Source: a virus. Taken from it: a DNA stretch of 25,370 bases. The position numbers and the translations under genes are program-made. The notes under the pieces were generated by a model that searched no databases, was not told the origin of the DNA, and saw only the letters and a list, made by a program, of their open reading frames with translations. Within the stretch, counting starts at the first letter, position 1. Every line of letters starts with the position of its first letter. Where the stretch lies: positions 1-25,370 of the IMG/VR virus record IMGVR_UViG_3300032291_002740. One strand, written 5' to 3'. This document shows positions 13,421 to 20,264 of this stretch, piece by piece.

Positions 13421-13435
13421 TTTTTAATTATACCA
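13421..13435 (-). promoter_or_regulatory. Extended -10 promoter for the oxygenase at 13420
   Basis: TGG plus TATAAT (13432-13427 on the minus strand) lies 6 bases before the ATG and is embedded in the last codons of the upstream oxygenase gene. Confidence 0.7.
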
Positions 13436-14026
13436 TTCTGCTTTTTTATTAAAACTAGAACCAGTGAACTGAAGCCACATGGCAGAACTATATCTATCGT
13501 TGTCAACAATCTCACAGACTTCATGCAAATAGTTTTCATTGCCAGGGAAAATTACTAAACTGTTAGGCTTTGGTTTAATCTGTAAATGGTGATCTGGGAA
13601 GTTAATTTCTCCACCAGTGTAGTCATCGTTAATATAGTATACTGAAGCAATGTGGTTGCTTTCAGATGATAGGGTATCTACATGTGGATTTAAAGAAAAG
13701 CCTTTTACAAACTTAACTAAATGTAGTGCAGACTTATGAAAAGGATTAATAGGTACATCGTAAAGTTCTACAGATTTTTTATAAACAAGTTCAAATATTT
13801 TATTTAGCATTTTAATAATTTCTTCAGGCAAATTTTCTGATTCGATAGTTATAGCCTCCCAGGGTTGCTCTTTCCAAGACTGAGCATTTTTTACGTAATC
13901 TAGAAGGATTCTGTGATCTTCTTCAGGCAACACGTCTTCTATATACTGTATGTTGTCTGTAGAGTTTCCTATTTTTGCAACATTTGCTAAATAAACTTCG
14001 TCTTTTTCTGAAGGACTTTTAATCAT
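13424..14026 (-). CDS. P4H-like Fe(II)/2OG dioxygenase
   Basis: A 200-residue paralogue of 12866-13420. Iron ligands are His115-x-Asp117 (NPHVDTLSS) and distal His168 (NYLHEV), with Arg178 in DRYSSAMW. The N-terminal GNSTDNIQYIEDVLPEED and YYINDDYTGGEINFPDHHL blocks are shared across the family. Substrate unknown. It overlaps the upstream membrane-protein gene by ATGA and also has a TAAAAT box 6 bases before its ATG. Confidence 0.9.
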   Translation of the reverse strand: MIKSPSEKDEVYLANVAKIGNSTDNIQYIEDVLPEEDHRILLDYVKNAQSWKEQPWEAITIESENLPEEIIKMLNKIFELVYKKSVELYDVPINPFHKSALHLVKFVKGFSLNPHVDTLSSESNHIASVYYINDDYTGGEINFPDHHLQIKPKPNSLVIFPGNENYLHEVCEIVDNDRYSSAMWLQFTGSSFNKKAEWYN

Positions 14027-14430
14027 GTATCTATTTTACCATAGTCTTCTGGAAGTAGTTTCTTTAATTCTTTGTATGCACCTGATATTTTTTTCATAGA
14101 GTGGTAGTGTGGATAGGCTGAACTTGCTATGCCATACTCATCAAAGTAGGCTATCTCAGGCTCAATATCAGTAATAAACTTATTTATACCTTCTTGAGCC
14201 TCATCTATGTACTGATATGCCCAATCACGAGAATCTGAAACAAATTTTAAAAATGCCTCATCTGCATACTCTTTCTCTGTTTTGCTTGTGCTCCTGCTTA
14301 ATTGTTGCATTAACAAAGTTTCTAGGGTTTTGGTAATAAGCGTCTTGTTAGCCTTTTTTTGCAGTACATAAAGGGATAAAAAAAGCAACGTTAAAGACGA
14401 AAGAATGCATATAAAAATTAACTCGATCAT
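14023..14430 (-). CDS. N-terminally anchored membrane protein (135 aa)
   Basis: Residues 2-24 form one hydrophobic helix (MIELIFICILSSLTLLFLSL), followed by about 110 charged, mostly helical residues that would lie on one side of the membrane (TSKTEKEYADEAFLKFV, then KISGAYKELKKLLPEDYGK). The layout resembles that of the protein at 15568-15978. It overlaps the genes on both sides by ATGA. No known domain. Confidence 0.75.
   Translation of the reverse strand: MIELIFICILSSLTLLFLSLYVLQKKANKTLITKTLETLLMQQLSRSTSKTEKEYADEAFLKFVSDSRDWAYQYIDEAQEGINKFITDIEPEIAYFDEYGIASSAYPHYHSMKKISGAYKELKKLLPEDYGKIDT
14027..14041 (-). promoter_or_regulatory. Extended -10 promoter for the oxygenase at 14026
   Basis: TGG plus TAAAAT (14038-14033 on the minus strand), 6 bases before the ATG, inside the 3' end of the preceding gene. 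Confidence 0.55.
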
Positions 14431-14666
14431 AGTTCTTTGCCACCCTCTCTTACCAGTAGGACAATCGCTCCATTATCTTCTAATGCCTTTTTAACACGGA
14501 CCATATACTCTACAGCCTGCTTCTTAAGTTCAACTGTTTCTAAAGACATAAAATCTTTTTCTTTTGCTTTGACTGTTATAAAATGATCATTGTCTACTAT
14601 TTGTAGAGAAAACCCCTTGGGGCATTGCAATGATCTAAACGCCATTCTCATCTTATCTGTATACAT
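14427..14666 (-). CDS. Hypothetical 79-aa protein
   Basis: A GGAG site 4 bases before the ATG and an ATGA overlap with the next gene mark it as part of the WhiB operon. It has an alpha/beta character (SLQIVDNDHFITVKAKEKDF, then a long helix VELKKQAVEYMVRVKKALEDN). No family is recognised. Confidence 0.75.
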   Translation of the reverse strand: MYTDKMRMAFRSLQCPKGFSLQIVDNDHFITVKAKEKDFMSLETVELKKQAVEYMVRVKKALEDNGAIVLLVREGGKEL

Positions 14667-14667
14667 A

Positions 14668-14949
14668 TTACTCCATAGTTAGGGACTGCCATGTTGTTCC
14701 CCAGTCATTTTTTGTTTTATGGCTAGAGAACTCTTTTGATATTTCTCCATTTTCTAAATAAACTCCACCCCAGACACCCCACTCTTTTCCTGAAATTCCA
14801 ACAGAAAAACATTCTTTTCTTACTGGACAGGAAGAACATAGTGCATCAATTGCTGGTCTTAGTGGCTCATCGTCTTCATACTTTTCAAAGAATAAATTTG
14901 TGTCATAGTCTAAACAGACTGCGTCATCTTTCCATTTAAATTTATTCAC
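14668..14949 (-). CDS. WhiB-family iron-sulfur transcriptional regulator
   Basis: 93 residues with the four conserved cysteines (Cys12, Cys38, Cys41, Cys47 in the CSSCPVRKEC arrangement) that ligate a 4Fe-4S cluster, followed by the GVWGG turn (58-62). WhiB proteins bind the sigma factor and tune promoter use in actinobacteria and their phages. This is the strongest evidence for an actinobacterial host. The region after GVWGG is less basic than in many WhiB proteins, so DNA contact may be weaker. The GTG start directly follows the upstream TAA. Confidence 0.9.
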   Translation of the reverse strand: MNKFKWKDDAVCLDYDTNLFFEKYEDDEPLRPAIDALCSSCPVRKECFSVGISGKEWGVWGGVYLENGEISKEFSSHKTKNDWGTTWQSLTME

Positions 14950-15162
14950 TTAGATCACATACTTATCAGGGATTTCCCATCCTTTGTTAGAAGGAATAAA
15001 TTCTTTTTTCATTTGCCACTTGTTGTTTTTATATATGCCAAACTTTGAGTAGTAGGCTTTCTCTGAAGGAAACGTCTCAACTACTGTCCAACCATCCCAT
15101 GATAGTTGCCTATTCTTACTAACTATTGATTCCATAGCGTCTAAAGAATTAACTAATTTCAT
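14950..15162 (-). CDS. Hypothetical 70-aa protein upstream of WhiB
   Basis: The ATG at 15162 has a GGAAAG site 4-5 bases upstream, so it is preferred over the in-frame TTG at 15189. The protein has LSWDGWTVVETFPSEKAYYS and FGIYKNNKWQMKKEFIPS, a small Trp/Tyr-rich beta fold. It ends immediately before the WhiB GTG. An 18-codon leader ORF overlaps its start. Confidence 0.75.
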   Translation of the reverse strand: MKLVNSLDAMESIVSKNRQLSWDGWTVVETFPSEKAYYSKFGIYKNNKWQMKKEFIPSNKGWEIPDKYVI

Positions 15163-15205
15163 AATCTTTCCATTCTGTTTGTGTGCCAAGGCACTTTTGA
15201 AGCAT
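15149..15205 (-). CDS. Possible 18-aa leaderless leader peptide
   Basis: An ATG lies 5 bases after the -10 box of a strong promoter and opens 18 codons (MLQKCLGTQTEWKDYEIS). The TAA falls 11 bases inside the next gene, past its Shine-Dalgarno site and start. The geometry suggests translational coupling or leader-peptide control of the WhiB operon. It may be fortuitous. Confidence 0.4.
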   Translation of the reverse strand: MLQKCLGTQTEWKDYEIS

Positions 15206-15210
15206 ACTAA

Positions 15211-15239
15211 ATTCTAACATATATGACAATGTTTGTCAA
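15211..15239 (-). promoter_or_regulatory. Promoter of the WhiB operon
   Basis: On the minus strand TTGACA (15239-15234), a 17-base spacer and TAGAAT (15216-15211). It would drive the leader peptide, the 70-aa protein, WhiB and the genes beyond. Confidence 0.8.
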
Positions 15240-15242
15240 CAA

Positions 15243-15593
15243 CTAGAAATTGTATACGTTTGTATTGATATTGTTTAGTTTTGATACATGAACTGTTTTT
15301 GATACTGGCTCTTTTGGATTAGACAAAAATACAAAATGATCAAGTTCTGATATGTTTTCTTCTATCCATTGAGGTGTTACCTTAATGAACTTAATAGACT
15401 TGCCCCTTAACTTCATTCCCTTTTCAGATAGATTTGAAAATTCCATGGCCATCATGTTAATGTTGTTTGGTCCTGCAGAGTATATGTGAAAGTTTTTGTC
15501 TTCCTCCAATAACTCAGAAAGGGCAACGGCCATAGATCTAAGGAAAATCTGGTAGTTATCAAAACTACTAGTTCCCTGAACCCCTACTATCAT
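15243..15593 (-). CDS. Conserved-looking 116-aa protein, possibly SLOG-like
   Basis: It starts MIVGVQGTSSFDNYQIFLRS and contains NFHIYSAGPNNINMMAMEFS, NLSEKGMKLRGKSIKFIKVTP and FVFLSNPKEPVSKTV. The alternation of strands with GVQGTSS and YSAGP loops looks like a small Rossmann-type nucleotide- or ligand-binding fold, and I recall similar proteins in actinophages. A SLOG/YspA-like assignment is a guess. It overlaps the upstream gene by 26 bases; AGGG lies upstream of the ATG. Confidence 0.7.
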   Translation of the reverse strand: MIVGVQGTSSFDNYQIFLRSMAVALSELLEEDKNFHIYSAGPNNINMMAMEFSNLSEKGMKLRGKSIKFIKVTPQWIEENISELDHFVFLSNPKEPVSKTVHVSKLNNINTNVYNF

Positions 15594-15978
15594 CGTTAAT
15601 CCCTTCTCTTAATCTATCCATTATGAATAGCATTTTATCTAATTGTACCTTATCCATGTGTATTGTGTCAACTTGTATAGCAGAATCTTTGCTAATTAAA
15701 TTATTTATCATTGGTGCCGTATAAAAAGCATTGTCTTTGATCCAATAGGCAGTATCTTCAACAATAATTACTTTAACATTTTCTTTTTCTTTACGAATCT
15801 TTGATTGACTTTTTTTGTTTATTTTTTCAATATATTTTCTTTGCATAGAGTATTGATGATGAATCATGGACTGAGTCATCATAGGCTCATAAACTGATCT
15901 ATTCCTAAAGAATACTACATATCCTATTATTAATAATAAAGGAACAGTCAAAGCCAACGCTCCATACAGGTTATTCAT
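15568..15978 (-). CDS. N-terminally anchored membrane protein (136 aa)
   Basis: The ATG at 15978 follows a GGGGG site by 5 bases. An in-frame TTG at 15990 lies exactly 6 bases from a TACAAT box and would add four residues as a leaderless start. One transmembrane helix at about 5-23 (ALALTVPLLLIIGYVVFF) is followed by a Lys-rich linker (YIEKINKKSQSKIRKEKENVK) and a soluble C-terminal part with VQLDKMLFIMDRLREG. No family; similar layout to 14023-14430. Confidence 0.7.
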   Translation of the reverse strand: MNNLYGALALTVPLLLIIGYVVFFRNRSVYEPMMTQSMIHHQYSMQRKYIEKINKKSQSKIRKEKENVKVIIVEDTAYWIKDNAFYTAPMINNLISKDSAIQVDTIHMDKVQLDKMLFIMDRLREGINDDSRGSGN

Positions 15979-15996
15979 AAGTACCCCCAAGTAACC

Positions 15997-16005
15997 ATTG
16001 TATCA
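15997..16005 (-). promoter_or_regulatory. Extended -10 box upstream of the gene at 15978/15990
   Basis: TGA plus TACAAT on the minus strand (16002-15997). The distance to TTG 15990 is 6 bases, matching the leaderless pattern; the ATG at 15978 is 18 bases away. Confidence 0.5.
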
Positions 16006-16012
16006 CTTTTCT

Positions 16013-16243
16013 CTAAACCCTAATTCTCCAGTTCATAGATTTAGGACCTTGCTTTATCATTTGGAACATATGGTGTTTATATTGTTCTGTTAGTTCTGCG
16101 TAAATTTCTGGATTGACTAACTCAAGTTTATCTGTTATTGAATAAAGCATTTCACCTTTTTCGTCTATGCCAGCCATTTCTATGGCTCCCTGCATAATTA
16201 AATGCTCTACCATTGCTTGACTCTTTATGTTATTAAAGTTCAT
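16013..16243 (-). CDS. Hypothetical 76-aa protein
   Basis: AAGGAAG upstream of the ATG gives a good ribosome-binding site. The protein is helical: VEHLIMQGAIEMAGIDEKGE, MLYSITDKLELVNPEIYAEL, then YKHHMFQMIKQG. I recall similar short proteins in actinophage genomes but no function. It overlaps the oxygenase gene upstream by 11 bases. Confidence 0.75.
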   Translation of the reverse strand: MNFNNIKSQAMVEHLIMQGAIEMAGIDEKGEMLYSITDKLELVNPEIYAELTEQYKHHMFQMIKQGPKSMNWRIRV

Positions 16244-16805
16244 AGGAGACTTCCTTTTCTTTTATATTTGTTGCCCAAATAGGCATTGCTATTCTTAAAC
16301 CAGACAAAACCTCTGTTATTCTGTGTACTTCTTTAGAATCAAAAAGAACAAGACTTAACTTTTTTGGTTTAATTGTAAGATCTCTATCTAAAAAATTTAA
16401 ATATCCTCCATCAAAATCTTCATTTAAATAAATCACACCGCTTCTAAATAAATGCTCTGCTCCTTTATGGTTGTCTGCATGCGCCGTAAGGATACTTCCT
16501 GGTCCTAACATGGTCATCCACTGTGCTGTTAAGTATATTTGTTCATTATCTTTAAAAAAAAGATTGCACTCTAATAAAAATTTATCAGAGTATTTTTTTA
16601 ATAAAGGTATAATTTCTGAATGATTTAAAAAACTATGACGTTCTGGTACGTGCGATTCATACCTTATTTTATTCTCAACTTTATATCTTATAGGAGTATA
16701 AAATTTTGTTTTGTCTGAACAGTTATTTTTTATATAACTTACAAATATGTCAGCATCTTCTAAAGTTATAAAATCTTCTATTACCTTAATTTTAAAATCT
16801 AACAT
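16233..16805 (-). CDS. P4H-like Fe(II)/2OG dioxygenase, divergent member
   Basis: 190 residues. Iron ligands are His109-x-Asp111 (ILTAHADNHKG) and distal His161 (KEVHRITEV), with Arg171 in LRIAMPIW. VIYLNEDFDGGYLNFLDRDL and TIKPKKLSLVLF align with the other four family copies. The N-terminus differs: it lacks the GNSxxNI block, so this is the most divergent copy. Its start overlaps the SNase stop (TAATG), so expression is coupled to the nuclease. Confidence 0.88.
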   Translation of the reverse strand: MLDFKIKVIEDFITLEDADIFVSYIKNNCSDKTKFYTPIRYKVENKIRYESHVPERHSFLNHSEIIPLLKKYSDKFLLECNLFFKDNEQIYLTAQWMTMLGPGSILTAHADNHKGAEHLFRSGVIYLNEDFDGGYLNFLDRDLTIKPKKLSLVLFDSKEVHRITEVLSGLRIAMPIWATNIKEKEVSYEL

Positions 16806-17212
16806 TACTTTCCAGACTTTGCTCTAGCCTTTGCAAGTGCTACAAAATCTTTGACCTTTGTCTCTCCCATGTAACCCCAAGCATGACCATCATTAATCAT
16901 CTTGTCGTTAATAGAAACGGTATCTCCATCAAGATAAACCCAACCAAGAATACGACCATACTTTTCTGAAGAGTCCATCTTCTCTGTCTTAATCACTACA
17001 GACTTAGCACTGTCAATAGCAGCCTTCAAATAAGCCTTTGCTTCCAGTCCTAAAGCCTTTTCAGCCTTGTCTGCTGTACGAGACTCAGGCGTGTCGATAC
17101 CAGCCAGTCTCACTCTAGAACTAAAAGAAATGTCAAACCCTAAATCAATATCGACATCAATGGTATCTCCATCAACGACCTTTGTTACTTTCTTTACATA
17201 ATATTCAAACAT
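16805..17212 (-). CDS. SNase-like (thermonuclease) protein
   Basis: 135 residues from the ATG that overlaps the upstream TAA; the longer 145-residue form begins inside the previous gene. The staphylococcal nuclease core is complete: VVDGDTIDVDI, catalytic Arg35 in RVRLAGIDTPE, Asp40 and Glu43, and Arg87 in KYGRILGWVYLDG. The family cleaves DNA and RNA with Ca2+. There is no signal peptide, so it acts inside the cell or in a particle. It could degrade host nucleic acid or serve repair. Confidence 0.92.
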   Translation of the reverse strand: MFEYYVKKVTKVVDGDTIDVDIDLGFDISFSSRVRLAGIDTPESRTADKAEKALGLEAKAYLKAAIDSAKSVVIKTEKMDSSEKYGRILGWVYLDGDTVSINDKMINDGHAWGYMGETKVKDFVALAKARAKSGK

Positions 17213-17415
17213 TATTTTCTCCCCCATTGTATATAGTTCCATCCACGCTCATGTGCGTAGTAAATGAATATTTTAACTACCGTTTCCCAAAACGCAATCG
17301 TTACGGAAAGAGCAGCATTTTTTGTTATGACATAGGCAACAGCAACAGAGGAAAGAGTTCCCCATATGCGATAACTTAATGCCTTAACAAATGACCTTGC
17401 CTTGGTTACTGTCAT
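17212..17415 (-). CDS. DUF2061 membrane protein (copy A)
   Basis: 67 residues starting in the ATGA at the end of the preceding DUF2061 gene. RSFVKALSYRIWGTLSSVAVAY, then ALSVTIAFWETVVKIFIYYAHERGWNYIQWG, is the DUF2061 pattern: two helices plus a (Y/F)xHERxW signature. Family function unknown. The start at 17427 (GTG) is less likely than the coupled ATG. Confidence 0.85.
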   Translation of the reverse strand: MTVTKARSFVKALSYRIWGTLSSVAVAYVITKNAALSVTIAFWETVVKIFIYYAHERGWNYIQWGRK

Positions 17416-17615
17416 TCCTTGCCCCACCTAACAGCATTCCAAATTCTTTCATGATAATAGTATGCCACAAAGTTAACCCCATTGGTTATTAGTGTAGCAA
17501 TAGTAGCCAGACTAATATCTTCGCTCAAAGCATAAAGAGTTACAAATGTTGTTATTAGTGCAACAACTCTCCAGGTTAAAGACTTAACAAGTGATCTACT
17601 TTTCTTTACGCTCAT
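17412..17615 (-). CDS. DUF2061 membrane protein (copy B)
   Basis: 67 residues, ATG with GGAG 6 bases upstream. SLVKSLTWRVVALITTFVTLYAL and NGVNFVAYYYHERIWNAVRWGKE match DUF2061. It is tandem to copy A, and a third copy lies at 20264-20464. A GGAG-linked 19-codon frame at 17596-17655 overlaps its start but has no other support. The gap 17616-17680 otherwise holds nothing recognisable. Confidence 0.85.
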   Translation of the reverse strand: MSVKKSRSLVKSLTWRVVALITTFVTLYALSEDISLATIATLITNGVNFVAYYYHERIWNAVRWGKE

Positions 17616-17680
17616 CTTTGTCTCCAAACATTATTCGCTCTTCTGCTTCGTTCATTAAGCGACCAGACTCTTCTAAATAA

Positions 17681-18442
17681 TTAAAGACCCAACTGCTTGC
17701 GTTTTTCAGTAGCCGATATAGCATGAATGTCTGCCCCCAAATCTACTTGCTCAATCTTATATCCTACATCTCTACCGTATACAATGTTGGTAATGTTAGG
17801 TAGTCTTAGTACTAATGCGCCATCCATAAACTCATCCTTGGCAATATATTCTTTTACCTGATCAAACTTAAGTGGATCTTTTTCGCTTGTGTTGTATGTA
17901 TTACGGACTCCAAGAAGGACTTGGTCAGTTCTCTTGCCAGCCTCCTTGTAAAGGGCGTGGTGGCCCTCGTGCCAAGGCTGATACCTACCCAGCATAAGAG
18001 TTGTAGGTGAAGACCAGTCATGAAGACTAAACTTATCAATGATATGAGATGCCTTTGCTTCTGCATCTAAGTTGTGACTAATAAATGATACATCAAACTC
18101 TGTTGGTCTTTCAAACATTTTGTTTGTGTCTTCAAATCGACCCTCTGCAATTGTGTCCATGAATACTAAGATATCTGGCTTGCCAAATGCTACACGAGTT
18201 AGATCTGTTGGACATACAAAGTCAACAATTACTGGAGCAACTCCTTGCTTAGCAATAAGTCTTGCCATCTCTCCCATGCGACGGGATTGTTCAAGTCTAT
18301 CTTCTGGTGCAAAGCCTAAGTCTGAATTGACTGTAGCACGAACTTCATCTGCATTAAGATGAATAGCGTTAATTCTTTCTTTTAGTGCCTTTGCTAATTC
18401 TGTCTTGCCTGCACCTGGCAGACCAATAATCTGAATAATCAT
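17681..18442 (-). CDS. APS-kinase-like kinase fused to an HxGH nucleotidyltransferase
   Basis: 253 residues. N-terminal P-loop kinase: GLPGAGKT at 7-14, LNADEVRATVNSDLGFAPEDR and RRMGEMARLI at 54-63, which follow the adenylylsulfate kinase (CysC) pattern of LDGDNVR...LGFS..DR...RR..E.A. C-terminal nucleotidyltransferase: GRYQPWHEGHH at 152-162 (HxGH) and ISATEKR at 242-248 (ISxTxxR), as in NMN, pantetheine-phosphate or glycerol-phosphate nucleotidyltransferases. True ATP sulfurylase lacks the second motif, so this is not simply a PAPS synthase. Actual substrates are open; PAPS supply to the phage sulfotransferase or NAD-type metabolism are both inference. The start overlaps the DUF7455 stop. 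Confidence 0.85.
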   Translation of the reverse strand: MIIQIIGLPGAGKTELAKALKERINAIHLNADEVRATVNSDLGFAPEDRLEQSRRMGEMARLIAKQGVAPVIVDFVCPTDLTRVAFGKPDILVFMDTIAEGRFEDTNKMFERPTEFDVSFISHNLDAEAKASHIIDKFSLHDWSSPTTLMLGRYQPWHEGHHALYKEAGKRTDQVLLGVRNTYNTSEKDPLKFDQVKEYIAKDEFMDGALVLRLPNITNIVYGRDVGYKIEQVDLGADIHAISATEKRKQLGL

Positions 18443-18693
18443 TAGTAGTCCTTACCTTTTGACTTGTTTTCAACAAGTTTTTCTCTTTCGTCAACAATGC
18501 TAATCATAAATGACATCATACTGTTATAGCCATCTGGGATAGCCATAATCTTGTTATAGTGGTGGCCACAGAATAAAAGGTCTCCACTAATTCCAGTAAC
18601 CTGAACCAAGGCCTCAGCGTTACATCTATCACAGCGATCCTTTGGGGATAGTTGCCATTCTTGCTTGACCTCATCTTTTATCATTGTAAACAT
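18442..18693 (-). CDS. DUF7455-like zinc protein
   Basis: 83 residues with CDRCNAEALVQVTGISGDLL followed by FCGHHYNKI: CxxC...C.HH, the DUF7455 actinobacterial/phage zinc-finger pattern. The tail SIVDEREKLVENKSKG resembles the VDERERVKETFAKN of the longer proteins at 18778-19974. The ATG at 18693 has TAGGAGT 6 bases upstream. First gene of the operon continuing to the kinase fusion, DUF2061, SNase and oxygenase genes. Confidence 0.85.
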   Translation of the reverse strand: MFTMIKDEVKQEWQLSPKDRCDRCNAEALVQVTGISGDLLFCGHHYNKIMAIPDGYNSMMSFMISIVDEREKLVENKSKGKDY

Positions 18694-18744
18694 ATTGTAC
18701 TCCTATTTTGATTGACAGTTGAATAAAATTTTACTACATTCTTA

Positions 18745-18773
18745 ATTATACACTAAAGAAGCAGGCTTGTCAA
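18745..18773 (-). promoter_or_regulatory. Consensus promoter for the DUF7455-kinase-SNase operon
   Basis: On the minus strand TTGACA (18773-18768), a 17-base spacer and TATAAT (18750-18745) match the consensus fully. A leader of about 45 bases with a Shine-Dalgarno site precedes the ATG at 18693. Confidence 0.85.
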
Positions 18774-18777
18774 AAGA

Positions 18778-19350
18778 CTATATACATTTTATGCTCAAAG
18801 ATTCTTCAATCATTGTTTTAGTCATTCTATATCTTTCGTCTAAAATGTCATAAAAATCTTCATAGTTTGATCCATTGCTAGAATATCTGTAATAAATTTT
18901 TCTGTAATGAAAGTTACAAAAAAACATAGAGTTACCATTTTTGTCTGTTGCTTTGACAAGTGCTTCTGCATCACAATTATTCGCTGTACTGGTTGTTCGT
19001 CCTTTATTGCTTCCTGCAAAACAAGTTTTACCAAGTGTTTCTGTTGTTGTTACATTTTTTGCAAAAGTTTCTTTAACTCTTTCTCTTTCATCAATAAGAA
19101 CATTTTCTCTTTTATCGACTAAACCACTATCATCGTAGTCAAGATAGTTTCCATTAAATTTTTCATAATGATAATGATAGTCACATAAAAACTTATTTCC
19201 GTGTGTGCCTTCAATATAGACATAGGCTGGAGCAACACAAGAAGTACTAGGTTTTTTTAAAGATAGGGTGATGTGTGATGTTTTTTCTGGCATTATCATC
19301 ATTGCATCAAATGCTTGACATATTTGATTTTCTGGTATTTTAGTTATCAT
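18778..19350 (-). CDS. Two-repeat DUF7455-like zinc protein (copy 1)
   Basis: 190 residues built from two zinc-knuckle repeats. The first has CVAPAYVYIEGTHGNKFLCD with YHYHYEKF; the second has NNCDAEALVKATDKNGNSMF with FCNFHYRKIYYRY. Each repeat ends in a DER helix (LIDERERVKETFAKN; ILDERYRMTKTMIEE). The second repeat is the closest to the 83-aa protein upstream of the kinase. Probably zinc-binding; function unknown. It is a tandem paralogue of 19360-19974, sharing a 64-bp identical DNA stretch. Confidence 0.8.
   Translation of the reverse strand: MITKIPENQICQAFDAMMIMPEKTSHITLSLKKPSTSCVAPAYVYIEGTHGNKFLCDYHYHYEKFNGNYLDYDDSGLVDKRENVLIDERERVKETFAKNVTTTETLGKTCFAGSNKGRTTSTANNCDAEALVKATDKNGNSMFFCNFHYRKIYYRYSSNGSNYEDFYDILDERYRMTKTMIEESLSIKCI
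19031..19094. repeat. 64-bp perfect direct repeat, copy 1
   Basis: This stretch is identical by eye to 19655-19718. It encodes the DERERVKETFAKNVTTTETLG linker between the two zinc repeats of the paralogous proteins. Identity at DNA level, against clear divergence on both sides, points to recent gene conversion or strong constraint. Confidence 0.85.
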
Positions 19351-19359
19351 TTTATATTT

Positions 19360-19974
19360 TTAAATGTAGGTAAGTCTGTCTGCTTCTTCAGCAATAGTCA
19401 TTGTCATCCTAGATCTCTCATCTATTACTTTGTTAAAATCTTCAAATACAATGCCGTTGCTAACAAATCTATAATAAGTTCTTCTGTAATGAAAGTTACA
19501 ATAAAAAATACCCACTTCAGAACTATTAAGATTAAGATTTGAATGAAAGTTTATTTTACCAATAACCTTTGCAGTAGGTATAACTTTTACTAAAGCATCT
19601 GCAGTACATCCTAGATTTCCTACGTTATACATATTAATCAAAGAACACTTATGTCCAAGTGTTTCTGTTGTTGTTACATTTTTTGCAAAAGTTTCTTTAA
19701 CTCTTTCTCTTTCATCAACCATGTACCTACCAATCTCTTTCCAAGAATGATTCGGTGCTGCATAGGTCATTCTGTTCAAGTATATTTCATAATAGTAGTG
19801 AGTGTCACATAAAAATTTGTTACCGTGTTTTCCTTCTACATAGACATAGGCTGGGGCAACGCAGGAAGTATTTGGTTGCTCTTTAGTGTTATGGTTTTTT
19901 AGTACTTCTTCTGGCTTATTCATTCTAGGGTCAAATGATTGACAGATTGCATTTTCTGGAATACTTGTTATCAT
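19360..19974 (-). CDS. Two-repeat DUF7455-like zinc protein (copy 2)
   Basis: 204 residues, same architecture as 18778-19350: repeat 1 CVAPAYVYVEGKHGNKFLCD with THYYYEIYL; repeat 2 GCTADALVKV with an insertion before FYCNFHYRRTYYRF. In repeat 2 the first CxxC is reduced to one Cys, which may weaken its zinc site. AGGA upstream of the ATG; it overlaps FmdB by ATGA. Function unknown. Confidence 0.8.
   Translation of the reverse strand: MITSIPENAICQSFDPRMNKPEEVLKNHNTKEQPNTSCVAPAYVYVEGKHGNKFLCDTHYYYEIYLNRMTYAAPNHSWKEIGRYMVDERERVKETFAKNVTTTETLGHKCSLINMYNVGNLGCTADALVKVIPTAKVIGKINFHSNLNLNSSEVGIFYCNFHYRRTYYRFVSNGIVFEDFNKVIDERSRMTMTIAEEADRLTYI
19655..19718. repeat. 64-bp perfect direct repeat, copy 2
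   Basis: Second copy of the repeat at 19031-19094, in the same frame of the paralogous gene, 624 bases away. Confidence 0.85.
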
Positions 19975-20156
19975 TTTTTCCTGTTATCTGTAGAATAAAA
20001 TCCATTACCGTTAAAAACTGCTCCTACATTAGAGTATACACGAACCAGGGAAGTATTACAAGTGTCACACTTGTATCCAGGGTCATTGTCCCTAATAGAT
20101 CTTTCCTTGGTATATCTTTGTGCACACGGCATACAATCATATTCGTACAAAGCCAT
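19971..20156 (-). CDS. FmdB-type zinc-ribbon protein
   Basis: 61 residues starting MALYEYDCMPCAQRYTKERS, with CDTC later: the CxxC...CxxC ribbon with the MPxYxYxCxxC opening of the FmdB/CxxC_CxxC_SSSS family. The FNGNGFYSTDNRKK tail also matches family members (FKGxGFYxTD). Often annotated as a putative regulator; the true role is unknown. It overlaps the next gene by ATGA. Confidence 0.88.
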   Translation of the reverse strand: MALYEYDCMPCAQRYTKERSIRDNDPGYKCDTCNTSLVRVYSNVGAVFNGNGFYSTDNRKK

Positions 20157-20159
20157 TTT

Positions 20160-20264
20160 CTACTTCTTCTTTGCCTTTACTGTCCAGACTGGTGCATTTA
20201 GTTTGTCTCCACCCCACTCATAGCCAAGTGCTTTAACAACAAACCTAATTATTCTAATACGCAT
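20160..20264 (-). CDS. Small basic protein (34 aa)
   Basis: It starts at the TAATG junction with the DUF2061 gene stop and ends three bases before FmdB. 34 residues: MRIRIIRFVVKALGYEWGGD, then KLNAPVWTVKAKKK. Basic, with one short hydrophobic stretch. No family; operon position supports it. Confidence 0.65.
   Translation of the reverse strand: MRIRIIRFVVKALGYEWGGDKLNAPVWTVKAKKK

Noticed and set aside
17596-17655. 19-codon minus-strand frame between the kinase fusion and DUF2061 genes
   Set aside because: No clear motif and only a weak purine-rich site; not enough support to list as a gene.
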